In this document: piece after piece, positions 36,185-44,347 of the stretch
Numbering within the stretch: position 1 is the stretch's first letter
How the letters are laid out: every line of letters begins with the position of its first letter
Assembly: GCA_964545075.1 (NCBI GenBank)
Contig: CAZJFS010000002.1
Location: 1 to 64,000 of the forward strand
Source: DAOPXV01 sp035352535
Lineage (GTDB): Bacteria; Muiribacteriota; UBA9980
Reading direction: 5' to 3'
Length of the DNA: 64,000 nucleotides
Position numbers and translations under genes: made by a program
The notes under the pieces: model-generated
Told to the model about the DNA's origin: nothing
What the model saw: the letters and a program-made list of their open reading frames with translations, nothing else
Databases searched by the model: none

Positions 36185-37024
36185 CTATGCCGTCAGCCTT
36201 CCAACCGAATTTATTGACTTTTGAAGCATTTCATCATGAGTGAGTATGACCTTCTGGTTCATTTCATAGCTGCGCTGCAGTTCTATCATATTCACCATCT
36301 CGTACACCGGATTCACGTTGGACGCTTCAAGCGCCCCGCCGTGCACGCGAACGTCGTCAGCTATCGTTACGGTGTTTTCACCGACGGGTCCCATAAGGTT
36401 GGCGCCGCTTTTGGATATCTGGTTGGAATTTTGGAATTTTCCGATCATTAATTTTGAAACGAATTGATTGCTCTGGTATACGATTCCATCCTCGCCCGCG
36501 CTAATTGGAAGCTCAGGATTAACCCTGATCCTGCCATAACCGACGCCCTCGGCGATAGCGGTGCCGGGCGTAAGTTCCTTGGCCGCCGTCTGATCGAGGC
36601 CTAGAACGAAATTGCCGTTTTGATCCACCAGAAAACCTTCACGATTAACGGTAAAATTACCTGCGCGAGTATACTTTATTCCATCCGGCGTTTCGATTGA
36701 AAAACAACCGTCGCCGGTAATCGCCATATCAGTAGGATTATCGGTTATCTTGATCTCCCCGGGATTTTTAGAAACGTAAAGATCCGCTATAACGGAACCC
36801 GTACCCATATCTCCTATATACTTGGACCTTTCGACAAATCTTTCCTTGCCGACCTGTTCTTTATCGTTCATTCTGTGAATCTGATTATTAGGTTCCATCG
36901 AAAAAACGGCAACGTCTTTTTTAAATCCCGTCGTGTCTATATTCGCGAGATTATTGGCCGTTATTCCCTGGCGCATCTCGTTTATAAGCATTCCGCAGGC
37001 GCCGGTGTAGATCCCTCTTATCAT
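36185..37024 (-). CDS. flgF: Flagellar rod protein FlgF (FlgF/FlgG family)
   Basis: 279 residues with the same plan as FlgG: IYTGACGMLINEMRQGITANNLANIDTTGFKKD, NPTDMAITGDGCFSIETPDG, YTRAGNFTVNREG and, near the end, LEASNVNPVYEMVNMIELQRSYEMN. A position just before FlgG and a more divergent sequence suggest FlgF, the proximal/distal rod subunit, although a second FlgG-like protein cannot be excluded. GGGGGA precedes the ATG. The 150 bases to flgG contain no visible terminator. Confidence 0.82.
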   Translation of the reverse strand: MIRGIYTGACGMLINEMRQGITANNLANIDTTGFKKDVAVFSMEPNNQIHRMNDKEQVGKERFVERSKYIGDMGTGSVIADLYVSKNPGEIKITDNPTDMAITGDGCFSIETPDGIKYTRAGNFTVNREGFLVDQNGNFVLGLDQTAAKELTPGTAIAEGVGYGRIRVNPELPISAGEDGIVYQSNQFVSKLMIGKFQNSNQISKSGANLMGPVGENTVTIADDVRVHGGALEASNVNPVYEMVNMIELQRSYEMNQKVILTHDEMLQKSINSVGRLTA

Positions 37025-37127
37025 CTCAGTTCCCCCGATAATATTTTTACGGCTTCACTTCCCGGGCTTTTTAAAAAGCCCGGCGGGCAAAGGATACGTA
37101 TGAAAAAATATGCTGGCGTTGATTTAG

Positions 37128-37784
37128 TTATAAAATGTCCGCGAATTCTTCCGGAAACATTGACCTGGCCTCGGCGGTTATCATTTCCAGGAAGAACGCC
37201 ACGGGTCCGGCCTTGTCCACGTCTTTAAAAGACAGTAAAAAAGAGTAAAGCGCGTGCAGGCATTTAACGGCGTTTATATTTTCGCTTCCCGCAAGCCCTC
37301 TTTTCAAAAGTCCGGAACGCATTTCAAACGGCACCTTTTTTTCATCCTTAACTATATTATCGGCATAATTCTGCTCACCCGAAGAGGGACCGGTGTCCTT
37401 TATTAAAAGAGAATAATTGGATATCAAAAAGCCTTGTTGATCGGCTGAATACAATGAATCGATATATCCGGCCAGCAGGTTCTGATATATTTTGATAAGT
37501 TCAAGATATTTCGAGTTCAACTCGCCGCCGGTATATACCGATCTTTTAAATTTCTTGAAAAAATCGGATGATTCGAGGCGCGATATGACCTTAACGAGGC
37601 GCGGGCAGGTCAGATAATAAAAAGTCGGAAATATCTGGCCGCGCGTAAAAAAAGGATCCTGGGTTATGATCAGAGGATTAGCAAATCTGCATCTTCTGGC
37701 CACGCCCAGGAACCTTATTGATTGTCTTTGTAACTGATACTCGATTATGTCGAGATCAGATTTTAAGATAGTTATTAGCGTCAA
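37128..37784 (-). CDS. DUF501 domain protein
   Basis: 218 residues matching the DUF501 (PF04417) outline: GVARRCRFANPLIITQDPF, then FPTFYYLTCPRLVKVISRLES and, in the C-terminal half, VKCLHALYSFLLSFKD. The function is unknown. In Actinobacteria DUF501 genes lie beside divIC and enolase; here the neighbour ten bases upstream encodes a small S1-domain protein like those next to divIC in Firmicutes, hinting at a division-linked context. Start TTG at 37784 without a clear ribosome site; the true start is uncertain. Confidence 0.72.
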   Translation of the reverse strand: MTLITILKSDLDIIEYQLQRQSIRFLGVARRCRFANPLIITQDPFFTRGQIFPTFYYLTCPRLVKVISRLESSDFFKKFKRSVYTGGELNSKYLELIKIYQNLLAGYIDSLYSADQQGFLISNYSLLIKDTGPSSGEQNYADNIVKDEKKVPFEMRSGLLKRGLAGSENINAVKCLHALYSFLLSFKDVDKAGPVAFFLEMITAEARSMFPEEFADIL

Positions 37785-37793
37785 AGGCTCGTC

Positions 37794-38210
37794 TTACTTT
37801 CTTTTGCCTTTTTTCTTGCGCATTTCATTGTGACGTTTGAGTTCCGAAGCTCTTTCGGAGCTGTCTTTCATAAAAGAACTTAACTTCTCTTCGAAAGATT
37901 TATCGCGTCCTTCGCCGTGATGTTCGCGATCGCCTCTTCCCGATGACTCGTGATGCTTAACTACCGGTGCTGAATTGCCATCGATCTGTTTGATCGAAAG
38001 ATCGATCTTGTTGTGATCTTTCTTGGCTATTACTTTCACCTTGATTTTAGCATTTAGTTGGAGGTGATCGGCCACATTTTGAACGTAGGTGTTAGCGATT
38101 TCCGAAACGTGAACCAAACCTTTCTCCCCACTGTCAAGTTTAATGAAAGCTCCATAAGGTTTTATCTCTTCGACTGTTCCCTCAACGATTTGTCCTACTT
38201 CAACTGCCAT
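37794..38210 (-). CDS. Small S1-domain RNA-binding protein (YabR/YugI-like)
   Basis: 138 residues from the ATG at 38210 (MAVEVGQIVEGTV), with AGGAGG upstream; the longer frame covers that site. One S1 domain occupies residues 1-75 (VEEIKPYGAFIKLDSGEKGLVHVSEIA, KVKVIAKKDHNKIDLSIKQ). The tail is Ser/His/Arg/Lys-rich and disordered, ending in KKKGKRK. It resembles YabR/YugI of Bacillus, which bind RNA or ribosomes. It follows aroK by 64 bases and is probably cotranscribed with DUF501. Confidence 0.88.
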   Translation of the reverse strand: MAVEVGQIVEGTVEEIKPYGAFIKLDSGEKGLVHVSEIANTYVQNVADHLQLNAKIKVKVIAKKDHNKIDLSIKQIDGNSAPVVKHHESSGRGDREHHGEGRDKSFEEKLSSFMKDSSERASELKRHNEMRKKKGKRK

Positions 38211-38274
38211 TGTATCTCGCCCTCCTTTCATTCTGGAATAACATAAGTATGTATCGACATATTTATATTTTTAT

Positions 38275-38829
38275 TTAATTAATTTCTTTCATTTCAATGA
38301 TTTTCTTTATAAGAACCGCGACTTCTTCAACGCCGAGCCCCGAGCAATCGATATTAAAGCGGGCCTTTTCATAAATTTTACGGCGGTCTTCAAATAACTT
38401 CGCGAATTCTCCGTTTTCGGCTTCAGCCGCCAGAGGCCTTTCAGTATCGCCGGAAACGCTTAGTTCTTTTTTTCTTTTCAAAATTTCCCCGTACGGGACC
38501 ATCAAACATATCAGTAAAGATCTCTCGTTAATAATTTCAAAATTTGCTCTGTCGCATATCGTTCCGCCGCCCAGGGCGACCACCGATTTTTCAAGGCCGC
38601 TTTCAAAAAGAGTTTTCACGACCGCTCTTTCCGCTTCCCGAAAATAAGCTTCGCCGTACTTTTCGAAGATCCCTGAAACGCTCATCGAGCATTTTTCCTC
38701 TATCAGATTGTCAATGTCATAAAATGCAAAACCAGTTTCTTTAGCCAGGACGCGACCCGCGGAAGTTTTTCCCGAAAACATGAATCCCGTTAGTGATATT
38801 ACCGAAACGCCGCCTTTAATAAAAACCAC
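38275..38829 (-). CDS. aroK: Shikimate kinase
   Basis: 184 residues from the GTG at 38829; the open frame runs 20 codons further up into a poly-T tract (TTG start) and is not credible there. Motifs: Walker A GFMFSGKTSAG, shikimate-binding YDIDNLIEEK, YFREAERAVV, substrate-binding GGGTICDR and LID Arg in ERPLA. It phosphorylates shikimate in the aromatic amino acid pathway. No aroB, aroC or aroE is nearby. The exact start remains open: no strong ribosome site is seen. Confidence 0.88.
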   Translation of the reverse strand: MVFIKGGVSVISLTGFMFSGKTSAGRVLAKETGFAFYDIDNLIEEKCSMSVSGIFEKYGEAYFREAERAVVKTLFESGLEKSVVALGGGTICDRANFEIINERSLLICLMVPYGEILKRKKELSVSGDTERPLAAEAENGEFAKLFEDRRKIYEKARFNIDCSGLGVEEVAVLIKKIIEMKEIN

Positions 38830-38984
38830 CCGTGTACCAATCCTAAAAAACAGTGGATTAATTATATAACAAAAAAAAAAAAAAAGCAAGTTATTTTTCA
38901 GCTATATTATAAACCCCTTGATAATGGGTATATTCGGCGGTGCCGTTATCCGGAAATACTCATCCCGCCGATATCGTCCGCGGT

Positions 38985-39773
38985 TCAAAGTCTGATTCCG
39001 TTCAAGAACAAAAGATCGCTGCAGATATTTTCATATCCTTCGCGCTCAATTATATATGCGGGCGTCGAACCCATCTTTTCAATCATCTTTTCGATCGCTT
39101 TCAGGCCGATAAGACCTTCAGAGTAACCAGCGTGCCTGTCTTTCTTCGAACCGAAAGGCATTTTAGAATCGTTGAGATGAACCAGCTTTATGTGTTTCAA
39201 AACATCCGCCGAAAGCGAAAGCGTATCCACTCCGGCGCCGAACGCATGCGCGGTATCCCAGCAAATTCCGATGTTCCCGTGATATTTTCCGATAAAGCCG
39301 GCTATCTCATCCTCCGCGGCGAAAAGTTTGTTTCCTGACCCTTCGGTGTTCTCTATCAGCAGGCGCGAGTACAAGCCCCGAGTATTCTTGATTATCTCGT
39401 CGATCGACTCTTCAAGACGGTCATACGTCCCCGATCCAGGATGCACGACATAATTTTTTATTTTAAGTCTCGAGCTTTCATCCAACGCCGCAATGACATG
39501 CTCGACGCTTTTTTCGCGAAGGCTTTCATCGCCAGACGCAAGATTCACCACGTAAGGCATGTGAGCTGATATTTCGAGATCATAAACCGATATGAGCTTC
39601 TCAAGGTTGGAGCGGGCGCCGTCCGAAAATACCGGATGGAACGAGCGAGGATTGGAAATGAATATCTGGAGGGCGCCGCAACCGCATTTTTCGATTATGC
39701 CCGCCGTATATTTCATGTCCGCGAGTGACAGATGAGCTCCGTATCTTAAAGCGGTTTCTCTTTTTACAGCCAT
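38985..39773 (-). CDS. nfo: Endonuclease IV (AP endonuclease)
   Basis: 262 residues from the ATG at 39773 (MAVKRETALR). It cleaves DNA 5' of abasic sites in base excision repair. The trinuclear zinc ligands are present in the known order: His in SAHMPYVVN, His in YVVHPGS, Glu in LLIENTEGSGN, Asp and His in CWDTAHAFGAG, His, Asp and His in VHLNDSK through DRHAGYSEG, and Glu in IIEREGYE. GGAGGGGAG lies upstream, slightly far (about 14 bases). It starts 32 bases after the DHH gene end. Confidence 0.95.
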   Translation of the reverse strand: MAVKRETALRYGAHLSLADMKYTAGIIEKCGCGALQIFISNPRSFHPVFSDGARSNLEKLISVYDLEISAHMPYVVNLASGDESLREKSVEHVIAALDESSRLKIKNYVVHPGSGTYDRLEESIDEIIKNTRGLYSRLLIENTEGSGNKLFAAEDEIAGFIGKYHGNIGICWDTAHAFGAGVDTLSLSADVLKHIKLVHLNDSKMPFGSKKDRHAGYSEGLIGLKAIEKMIEKMGSTPAYIIEREGYENICSDLLFLNGIRL

Positions 39774-39805
39774 GACGTTTTCACATTCTCCCCTCCCGTA
39801 AAGTT

Positions 39806-40717
39806 TCACTGGAGCTTCGCGAGAAGCTGTTCGAGATCGCATTTCACTATAGTGACGCGATGTCTGGAGCCGCTATGTATGCCGAGTTTTTCAAGCATAT
39901 TCAATTCGGATCCGGATGTCGCGATAATATAAAAGCGGTTACAACCCGAAAAATATTCTATGATAACCGTTTGAAACTTTTTATAGCACTCCGCGATTAT
40001 AACGGTGATATCGCAGTGGGCGTCATCCACGTTCAAATAGCATATTCCCGGCCTGAGTTCACGGCATTCGGCGAGCAGCGCGAATGAATTGGAAAGCACC
40101 GCGTCGTATCCCGATGCCATTTCGCATAACGTACGCCGCGCAGGTTCGTCGCGAAGTCCCGAAAGTATATAATCAATAGCGACCGCCTTGGGGCCGGGGG
40201 CCTTCATATCTGATTTCAAAGCCCTGTATATAAGAGTTCCGGCCGCCGAAACGCCCTCATATCCGCCGGTATCTATTATATCGGCGTCGGACGCAAGGGC
40301 TTCCATTACCGGCGAGGACATTTCAGAGTATTCGAACGTATTATAAAGGTGCCTCGCGCAGGACGGCGAACCATTGGCCACGATAAGCTCCACGCTCCCG
40401 CCGAAGGAAAAATTTTCCCAGCCGCTGTGATGATCATATATCTTGACGCTTCCGGCAAATCCCGAACAGTCTTCCACGAACTTTTTCGTCATCTTCATGC
40501 TTTTGTTGTTCGGGGCGAGATCGACCATATAAACGGTTCTCGCGCAGGAACCGTCCATGCGCATGCGTTTCATCACGCGGTCCACCGTAAAAGGCTCGGC
40601 CGAAGAAATAAAGTAGTTTGAAAGCGAGAATTTCTGAATAAGAAGGGCCGCCGAAACTATTCCATCGAAATCTCCGTGATATAGGACGAAATCTTTTTTA
40701 TCCATCTGAAGGGACAC
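39806..40717 (-). CDS. DHH-superfamily phosphoesterase-like protein
   Basis: 303 residues. Metal-site motifs: YHGDFDGIVSAALL near residue 13 (HxDxDG type), VYMVDLAPNN (about 63) and KIYDHHSGWENF (about 93), the DHH signature; then ALASDADIIDTGGYEG. A DHHA1-like end is visible (FYIIATSGSELNMLEKLG). Such enzymes hydrolyse oligonucleotides, cyclic dinucleotides or phosphate esters; the substrate is not evident. The GTG at 40717 has AAAGG upstream and follows the binding-protein gene by five bases. Confidence 0.78.
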   Translation of the reverse strand: MSLQMDKKDFVLYHGDFDGIVSAALLIQKFSLSNYFISSAEPFTVDRVMKRMRMDGSCARTVYMVDLAPNNKSMKMTKKFVEDCSGFAGSVKIYDHHSGWENFSFGGSVELIVANGSPSCARHLYNTFEYSEMSSPVMEALASDADIIDTGGYEGVSAAGTLIYRALKSDMKAPGPKAVAIDYILSGLRDEPARRTLCEMASGYDAVLSNSFALLAECRELRPGICYLNVDDAHCDITVIIAECYKKFQTVIIEYFSGCNRFYIIATSGSELNMLEKLGIHSGSRHRVTIVKCDLEQLLAKLQ

Positions 40718-40722
40718 CAGAT

Positions 40723-42324
40723 CTACCTTTCTACTACAACGTTTTTATAATACTCATAGGTAACGGGCGAAAGTTTTAAGTTTTTTACGTAATTTCTATA
40801 CGCGACAATGAGATTGCCGTGAACCATAGGCACCCACGGAGCGTCCTCATGGATCATTTCCTGGGCCTTTTTATAAAGTTTTTCGCGTTCCTTCGTGTTG
40901 ATCGCGCTCCGTGCGCTCATAAGCGTATAATGAAGGATGTCGTTCTTATAAAAGGCTATATTCTGGGGTTGCTCCGAAACCGCGTTATCCTTGTCGAGAA
41001 GGACGTAGAGAAAATTGTCGGGGTCGGGAATGTCGGCGCTCCAGATGAACATCGCCATATCGTGTTCGCCGTTCTGGACGCGCTCCTGATATTCTTCCCA
41101 GGAATAATCGTTGAGCTTTTCAACCTTTATTCCCACCTCGTACAAATTCGCGATAACCGCGCTCGCCACCTTTTCCGGCTCGGGAAAAGCGTTCATGGGC
41201 CGGGGCAGAACAAAAAAATTGGCCGTAAAGCCTTTTTCAAGCCCCGCGAGTTTCAAATATTCCCTTGCTTTGGCGGTGTCATAGGAATAATCCTCGATAT
41301 CGTCGTTATATCCCATTATAGTTGGCGGCATTGGATTTTTAGCCAGGGTCGCGGTCTGCTGATAAAAAAGATTGATTATGGATTTCTTGTTTATCGCGTG
41401 ATTTACGGCGCGTCTGACCTCTACCTTGTCAAAAGGAGGCTTCTGGGTATTTAAAGCTATATAGCCTATATTCATTCCGGGTTTCAAAAGAAGCGTTATA
41501 TCAGGATTTCTTTTGATGGTATCCAGATCATCCGGATTGATGTCGTCCATCATATCTATAAGGCCGGAATAAAGCTGCATCAGCCTGAGCTTATTATCGG
41601 GTATTGTTTTAAAAATAACCTTTTTCAGCCGCGCCTGCCCGTTCCAGTATTCATCATTGCGCTCGATTATGACGCTGTCCTTGGGAGCCCACGCGACGAA
41701 TTTGAAGGGCCCGGTGCCGCAGGGATTTTTATAAAATTCATGTCCGTATTTTTTCACCGCGGTCGGCGAGACTATAGCCATGGGGGACATCGCCAGCATT
41801 TCCATGAACGGCGAGAACGGTTTTTTTAGTTTAAAAACAATCGTGTTTTCGTCTTTTTTACGCACGGTGTCCAGAATGATCTCGAAATTGCTTTCAAAGC
41901 ATTCGCATTTTTCCGGGCGGTAAGGGTGATTTTTTTTCATCTGCCTTTCAAAAGAGAAAAGCACGGCGTCGGCGTTGAAAGGCGTCTTATCGTGAAAAAA
42001 GATGTTTTTTCTGAGAGTGAACGAATATTCAAGACGGTCGGCTGAGATCTCGCACGTCTCGGCTAGAATGAATTCTATTTCCGACGATCCTTCGGCGAAC
42101 TGCACGATGTTTTCATAAATGTTGTTGGTTACGGAAGATGAAGTGCCGTCCCACTGGGCGGGCGGATCCAGGGACATTATATCGCCCGAACGGCCGTATA
42201 TAAGCACGGAGTTTTCATCATTTAGAACCGACGTGTCACAACTTTTTTTAAGGTCATAGATCGGGATGATGATCAAAACCGAGAGCAGGATCGCCAATAT
42301 TATAAAAATTTTCGACTTGTTCAT
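40723..42324 (-). CDS. Oligopeptide-type ABC transporter substrate-binding protein
   Basis: 533 residues from the ATG at 42324; the frame opens 13 codons earlier, but that part lies inside a hairpin (42340-42369). A hydrophobic signal or anchor (IFIILAILLSVLIIIP) leads into a family 5 binding protein (SBP_bac_5): MSLDPPAQWDGTSSS, YSFTLRKNIFFHDKTPFNADAV, NPCGTGPFKFVAWAPKDSV, PFDKVEVRRAVNHAINKK and, near the end, EMIHEDAPWVPMVHGN. It would bind peptides or similar ligands outside the membrane. No lipobox cysteine stands at the usual place, and no permease or ATPase genes accompany it. Confidence 0.9.
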   Translation of the reverse strand: MNKSKIFIILAILLSVLIIIPIYDLKKSCDTSVLNDENSVLIYGRSGDIMSLDPPAQWDGTSSSVTNNIYENIVQFAEGSSEIEFILAETCEISADRLEYSFTLRKNIFFHDKTPFNADAVLFSFERQMKKNHPYRPEKCECFESNFEIILDTVRKKDENTIVFKLKKPFSPFMEMLAMSPMAIVSPTAVKKYGHEFYKNPCGTGPFKFVAWAPKDSVIIERNDEYWNGQARLKKVIFKTIPDNKLRLMQLYSGLIDMMDDINPDDLDTIKRNPDITLLLKPGMNIGYIALNTQKPPFDKVEVRRAVNHAINKKSIINLFYQQTATLAKNPMPPTIMGYNDDIEDYSYDTAKAREYLKLAGLEKGFTANFFVLPRPMNAFPEPEKVASAVIANLYEVGIKVEKLNDYSWEEYQERVQNGEHDMAMFIWSADIPDPDNFLYVLLDKDNAVSEQPQNIAFYKNDILHYTLMSARSAINTKEREKLYKKAQEMIHEDAPWVPMVHGNLIVAYRNYVKNLKLSPVTYEYYKNVVVER

Positions 42325-42339
42325 AGCTTTTAGAACGCG

Positions 42340-42369
42340 GCGGGCATGAATATTACGACTCATGCCCGC
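42340..42369. terminator. Hairpin between zinc-finger and binding-protein genes
   Basis: GCGGGCATGA (42340-42349) and TCATGCCCGC (42360-42369) form a perfect 10-bp stem around a ten-base loop. It sits between two codirectional genes; no T run follows on the - strand, so it may stabilise or attenuate the mRNA rather than end it. Confidence 0.5.
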
Positions 42370-42388
42370 ATTTTATTGACTTGATTGG

Positions 42389-42913
42389 TTAACGGCTGAT
42401 CTTTTTCGCCATCCGATAAACGAAATTCACGATAGATCCCATGACGCCGCCGGAAGATATCGAGCGGAAATTCTTTTTCTCCTGCTCGAGCGAACTTTCT
42501 TTAATGTTTTTAAGCGCTTCACCGTATTTTTCAGATTCCTCCTTCGATATCACCTCGTTCGCCCTGAGAAATGAAACCGTTTTTTCGAGCTCACTGTCGT
42601 CTAACCATATCGAGCGGCAGAGCGGACAGTAATCGATAAAAATACCGGAAGTATATGAAAAATTAACTTTTTCCATCTCGGCCTTGCATCTTATGCATAT
42701 AAGCGTTTTGTCTTCGCCGGCCGGCGCATGGGAACAATCCGAACCGGATACGGCTGTATCTATTTTTTTCAGCGAATCCGGATTTTCCTTGATTTTAGAC
42801 AGCTCATTTTCGTCTAAAAATATTCCCAAACATGATGAACATTGGTCTATTTTTATGCCGTCCACTTCTTTTTCGTTAAGAAGCGCCTGGCAGCGCGGGC
42901 ATTTTTCGGCCAT
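42389..42913 (-). CDS. Double TFIIB-type zinc-finger protein
   Basis: 174 residues from the ATG at 42913 (MAEKCPRCQ), ten bases behind GGGGAG. Two zinc ribbons of the zf-TFIIB type (PF13453): CPRCQALLNEKEVDGIKIDQCSSC then GIFLDENELSKI, and CIRCKAEMEKVNFSYTSG then YCPLCRSIWLDDSELEK. The rest is helical and ends in a basic, weakly hydrophobic segment (GSIVNFVYRMAKKISR). The function of the family in bacteria is unknown. It follows rpsA by 41 bases. Confidence 0.85.
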   Translation of the reverse strand: MAEKCPRCQALLNEKEVDGIKIDQCSSCLGIFLDENELSKIKENPDSLKKIDTAVSGSDCSHAPAGEDKTLICIRCKAEMEKVNFSYTSGIFIDYCPLCRSIWLDDSELEKTVSFLRANEVISKEESEKYGEALKNIKESSLEQEKKNFRSISSGGVMGSIVNFVYRMAKKISR

Positions 42914-42954
42914 CTTAAAATCACTCCCCAAAATTTTGTTTCGTGAGCATCCGT

Positions 42955-44223
42955 TTATTTCTTGCCGCTGAATTTTCCCTTGAGCTTGCTGAACGGATTT
43001 TCATCCTCGTCAACCGACGCGTCGCCAACGACGGCGAAATTTCTCCAATCGTTTTCATCTTTTACGACGGCCTTTTTCTGTTCGGCCCTTTCCATGTTTT
43101 TCTGGTCGCGCTCGGCGTTTCTCTGGTCGCGTTCAGCGCTCCTTGCGGCTTCTACCGCTTCCCGGTTGATCTCTTTTATGCTCAGCGACATTTTCTTTTT
43201 CTCTACGTCTATGCCCATAACGACCACTTCTACTACGTCTCCGGGGTTCAATATTTCAGTCGTCTTGTTAACGCGTTTTTCGGCCGAAAGTTCGGATATG
43301 TGCGCGAGACCTTCAATCCCGGGGAAAACTTCTATGAAAGCGCCAAAATCAACGCATCTTGTAACTTTTCCTTTTATCCTGTCGCCGACTTTGACCAGCT
43401 TTTCAACTGAAAGCCAGGGATGCGCGAGAAGCTGTTTGATGCTCATGGATATTCTTGGCGGCTTTCTGCTTTCTCCCGGCTCTATTTTCAATATCTTTGC
43501 GGTGACTATATCTCCCGGTTTCAAAACTTCCGACGCATGGCTTATATGAGACCATGAGATTTCAGAAATATGAACGAGGCCTTCGAGCCCGCCTTTTATC
43601 TCCACAAAAGCGCCAAAATTGGTCACTTTTGTAACCTTGCCGGTTATAACGTCGGTTTTTTCAATCTCCGCGATCAGTTTCTCAAGAACGAGCTTTTGTT
43701 CTTCCTGAAGGATCGCCTGTCTTGAAACGACGATATTTTTGCCTTTTTCTTCAAAAGTGGTCACCTTGAAATTATAAACGCATCCAACGTGGTCCTCAGG
43801 CGCCTCTACTTTTTTTATGTCGATCTGGCTGAACGGGCAGAACGCCCTTTTACCCATTACGGATATTTCGAAACCGCCTTTTATAACGCTTTTAACTTTT
43901 CCCGAAACCGGTATATTTCTTTCAAAAGCGTCCTTTATAAGGTTATAACCGCCATCGCCGCCCAGAGCTTTGCTCAGCCTTATCTCGCTTTCTTTATTTG
44001 AAACGACATAAAGTTCCATTTCATCGCCGATCTTATGGTTGAACTTTCCATTTTCATCGGAAAGTTCGATCTTTTCGACGTAAGCATCGATCTTCGCGCC
44101 TATATCGAAAAATACGGAACTATCGTCAAAACCAACGATTTTAGCCTGGACCTTCGTCCCGAAGCGTACCTTTTTTTCAGTTATCTTGGAATTTTCAAGT
44201 AATTCGGAAAAATTTTCAGTCAT
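42955..44223 (-). CDS. rpsA: 30S ribosomal protein S1 homologue (four S1 domains)
   Basis: 422 residues. Four S1 domains, about 20-90, 105-170, 190-265 and 280-350; the last two are canonical (VTNFGAFVEIKGGLEGLVHISEISW, CVDFGAFIEVFPGIEGLAHISELS). The tail (about 355-422) is Arg/Glu/Lys-rich with a repeated AERDQ pattern. S1 binds mRNA on the small subunit; the Escherichia form has six domains (557 residues), and the four-domain form is usual in many phyla. A good promoter (44298-44327) and TAGGAG ribosome site are present. Confidence 0.9.
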   Translation of the reverse strand: MTENFSELLENSKITEKKVRFGTKVQAKIVGFDDSSVFFDIGAKIDAYVEKIELSDENGKFNHKIGDEMELYVVSNKESEIRLSKALGGDGGYNLIKDAFERNIPVSGKVKSVIKGGFEISVMGKRAFCPFSQIDIKKVEAPEDHVGCVYNFKVTTFEEKGKNIVVSRQAILQEEQKLVLEKLIAEIEKTDVITGKVTKVTNFGAFVEIKGGLEGLVHISEISWSHISHASEVLKPGDIVTAKILKIEPGESRKPPRISMSIKQLLAHPWLSVEKLVKVGDRIKGKVTRCVDFGAFIEVFPGIEGLAHISELSAEKRVNKTTEILNPGDVVEVVVMGIDVEKKKMSLSIKEINREAVEAARSAERDQRNAERDQKNMERAEQKKAVVKDENDWRNFAVVGDASVDEDENPFSKLKGKFSGKK

Positions 44224-44297
44224 ATTAATACTCCTACTATTTTATGGTTTTTTATAATTTATTTAAAAATCCTTATATTTTGAAAAATCGCGACAAA

Positions 44298-44327
44298 ATT
44301 ATATCATAAAAGCTGAAAATAATGCAA
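44298..44327 (-). promoter_or_regulatory. Promoter of rpsA
   Basis: On the - strand TTGCAT (44322-44327), an 18-base spacer and TATAAT (44298-44303) stand 75 bases before the ATG, leaving a 5' leader of about 65 bases. Confidence 0.72.
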
Positions 44328-44347
44328 GGACTAATATAAATTCGGAA

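Noticed and set aside
38870..38884. Run of 15 A as a slippage or regulatory site
   Set aside because: It lies upstream of the credible aroK start with no gene crossing it; no function can be supported.
38830..38889. Extended start of shikimate kinase at 38889
   Set aside because: The extra 20 codons come from a poly-T tract read as Phe, with a TTG and no ribosome site.
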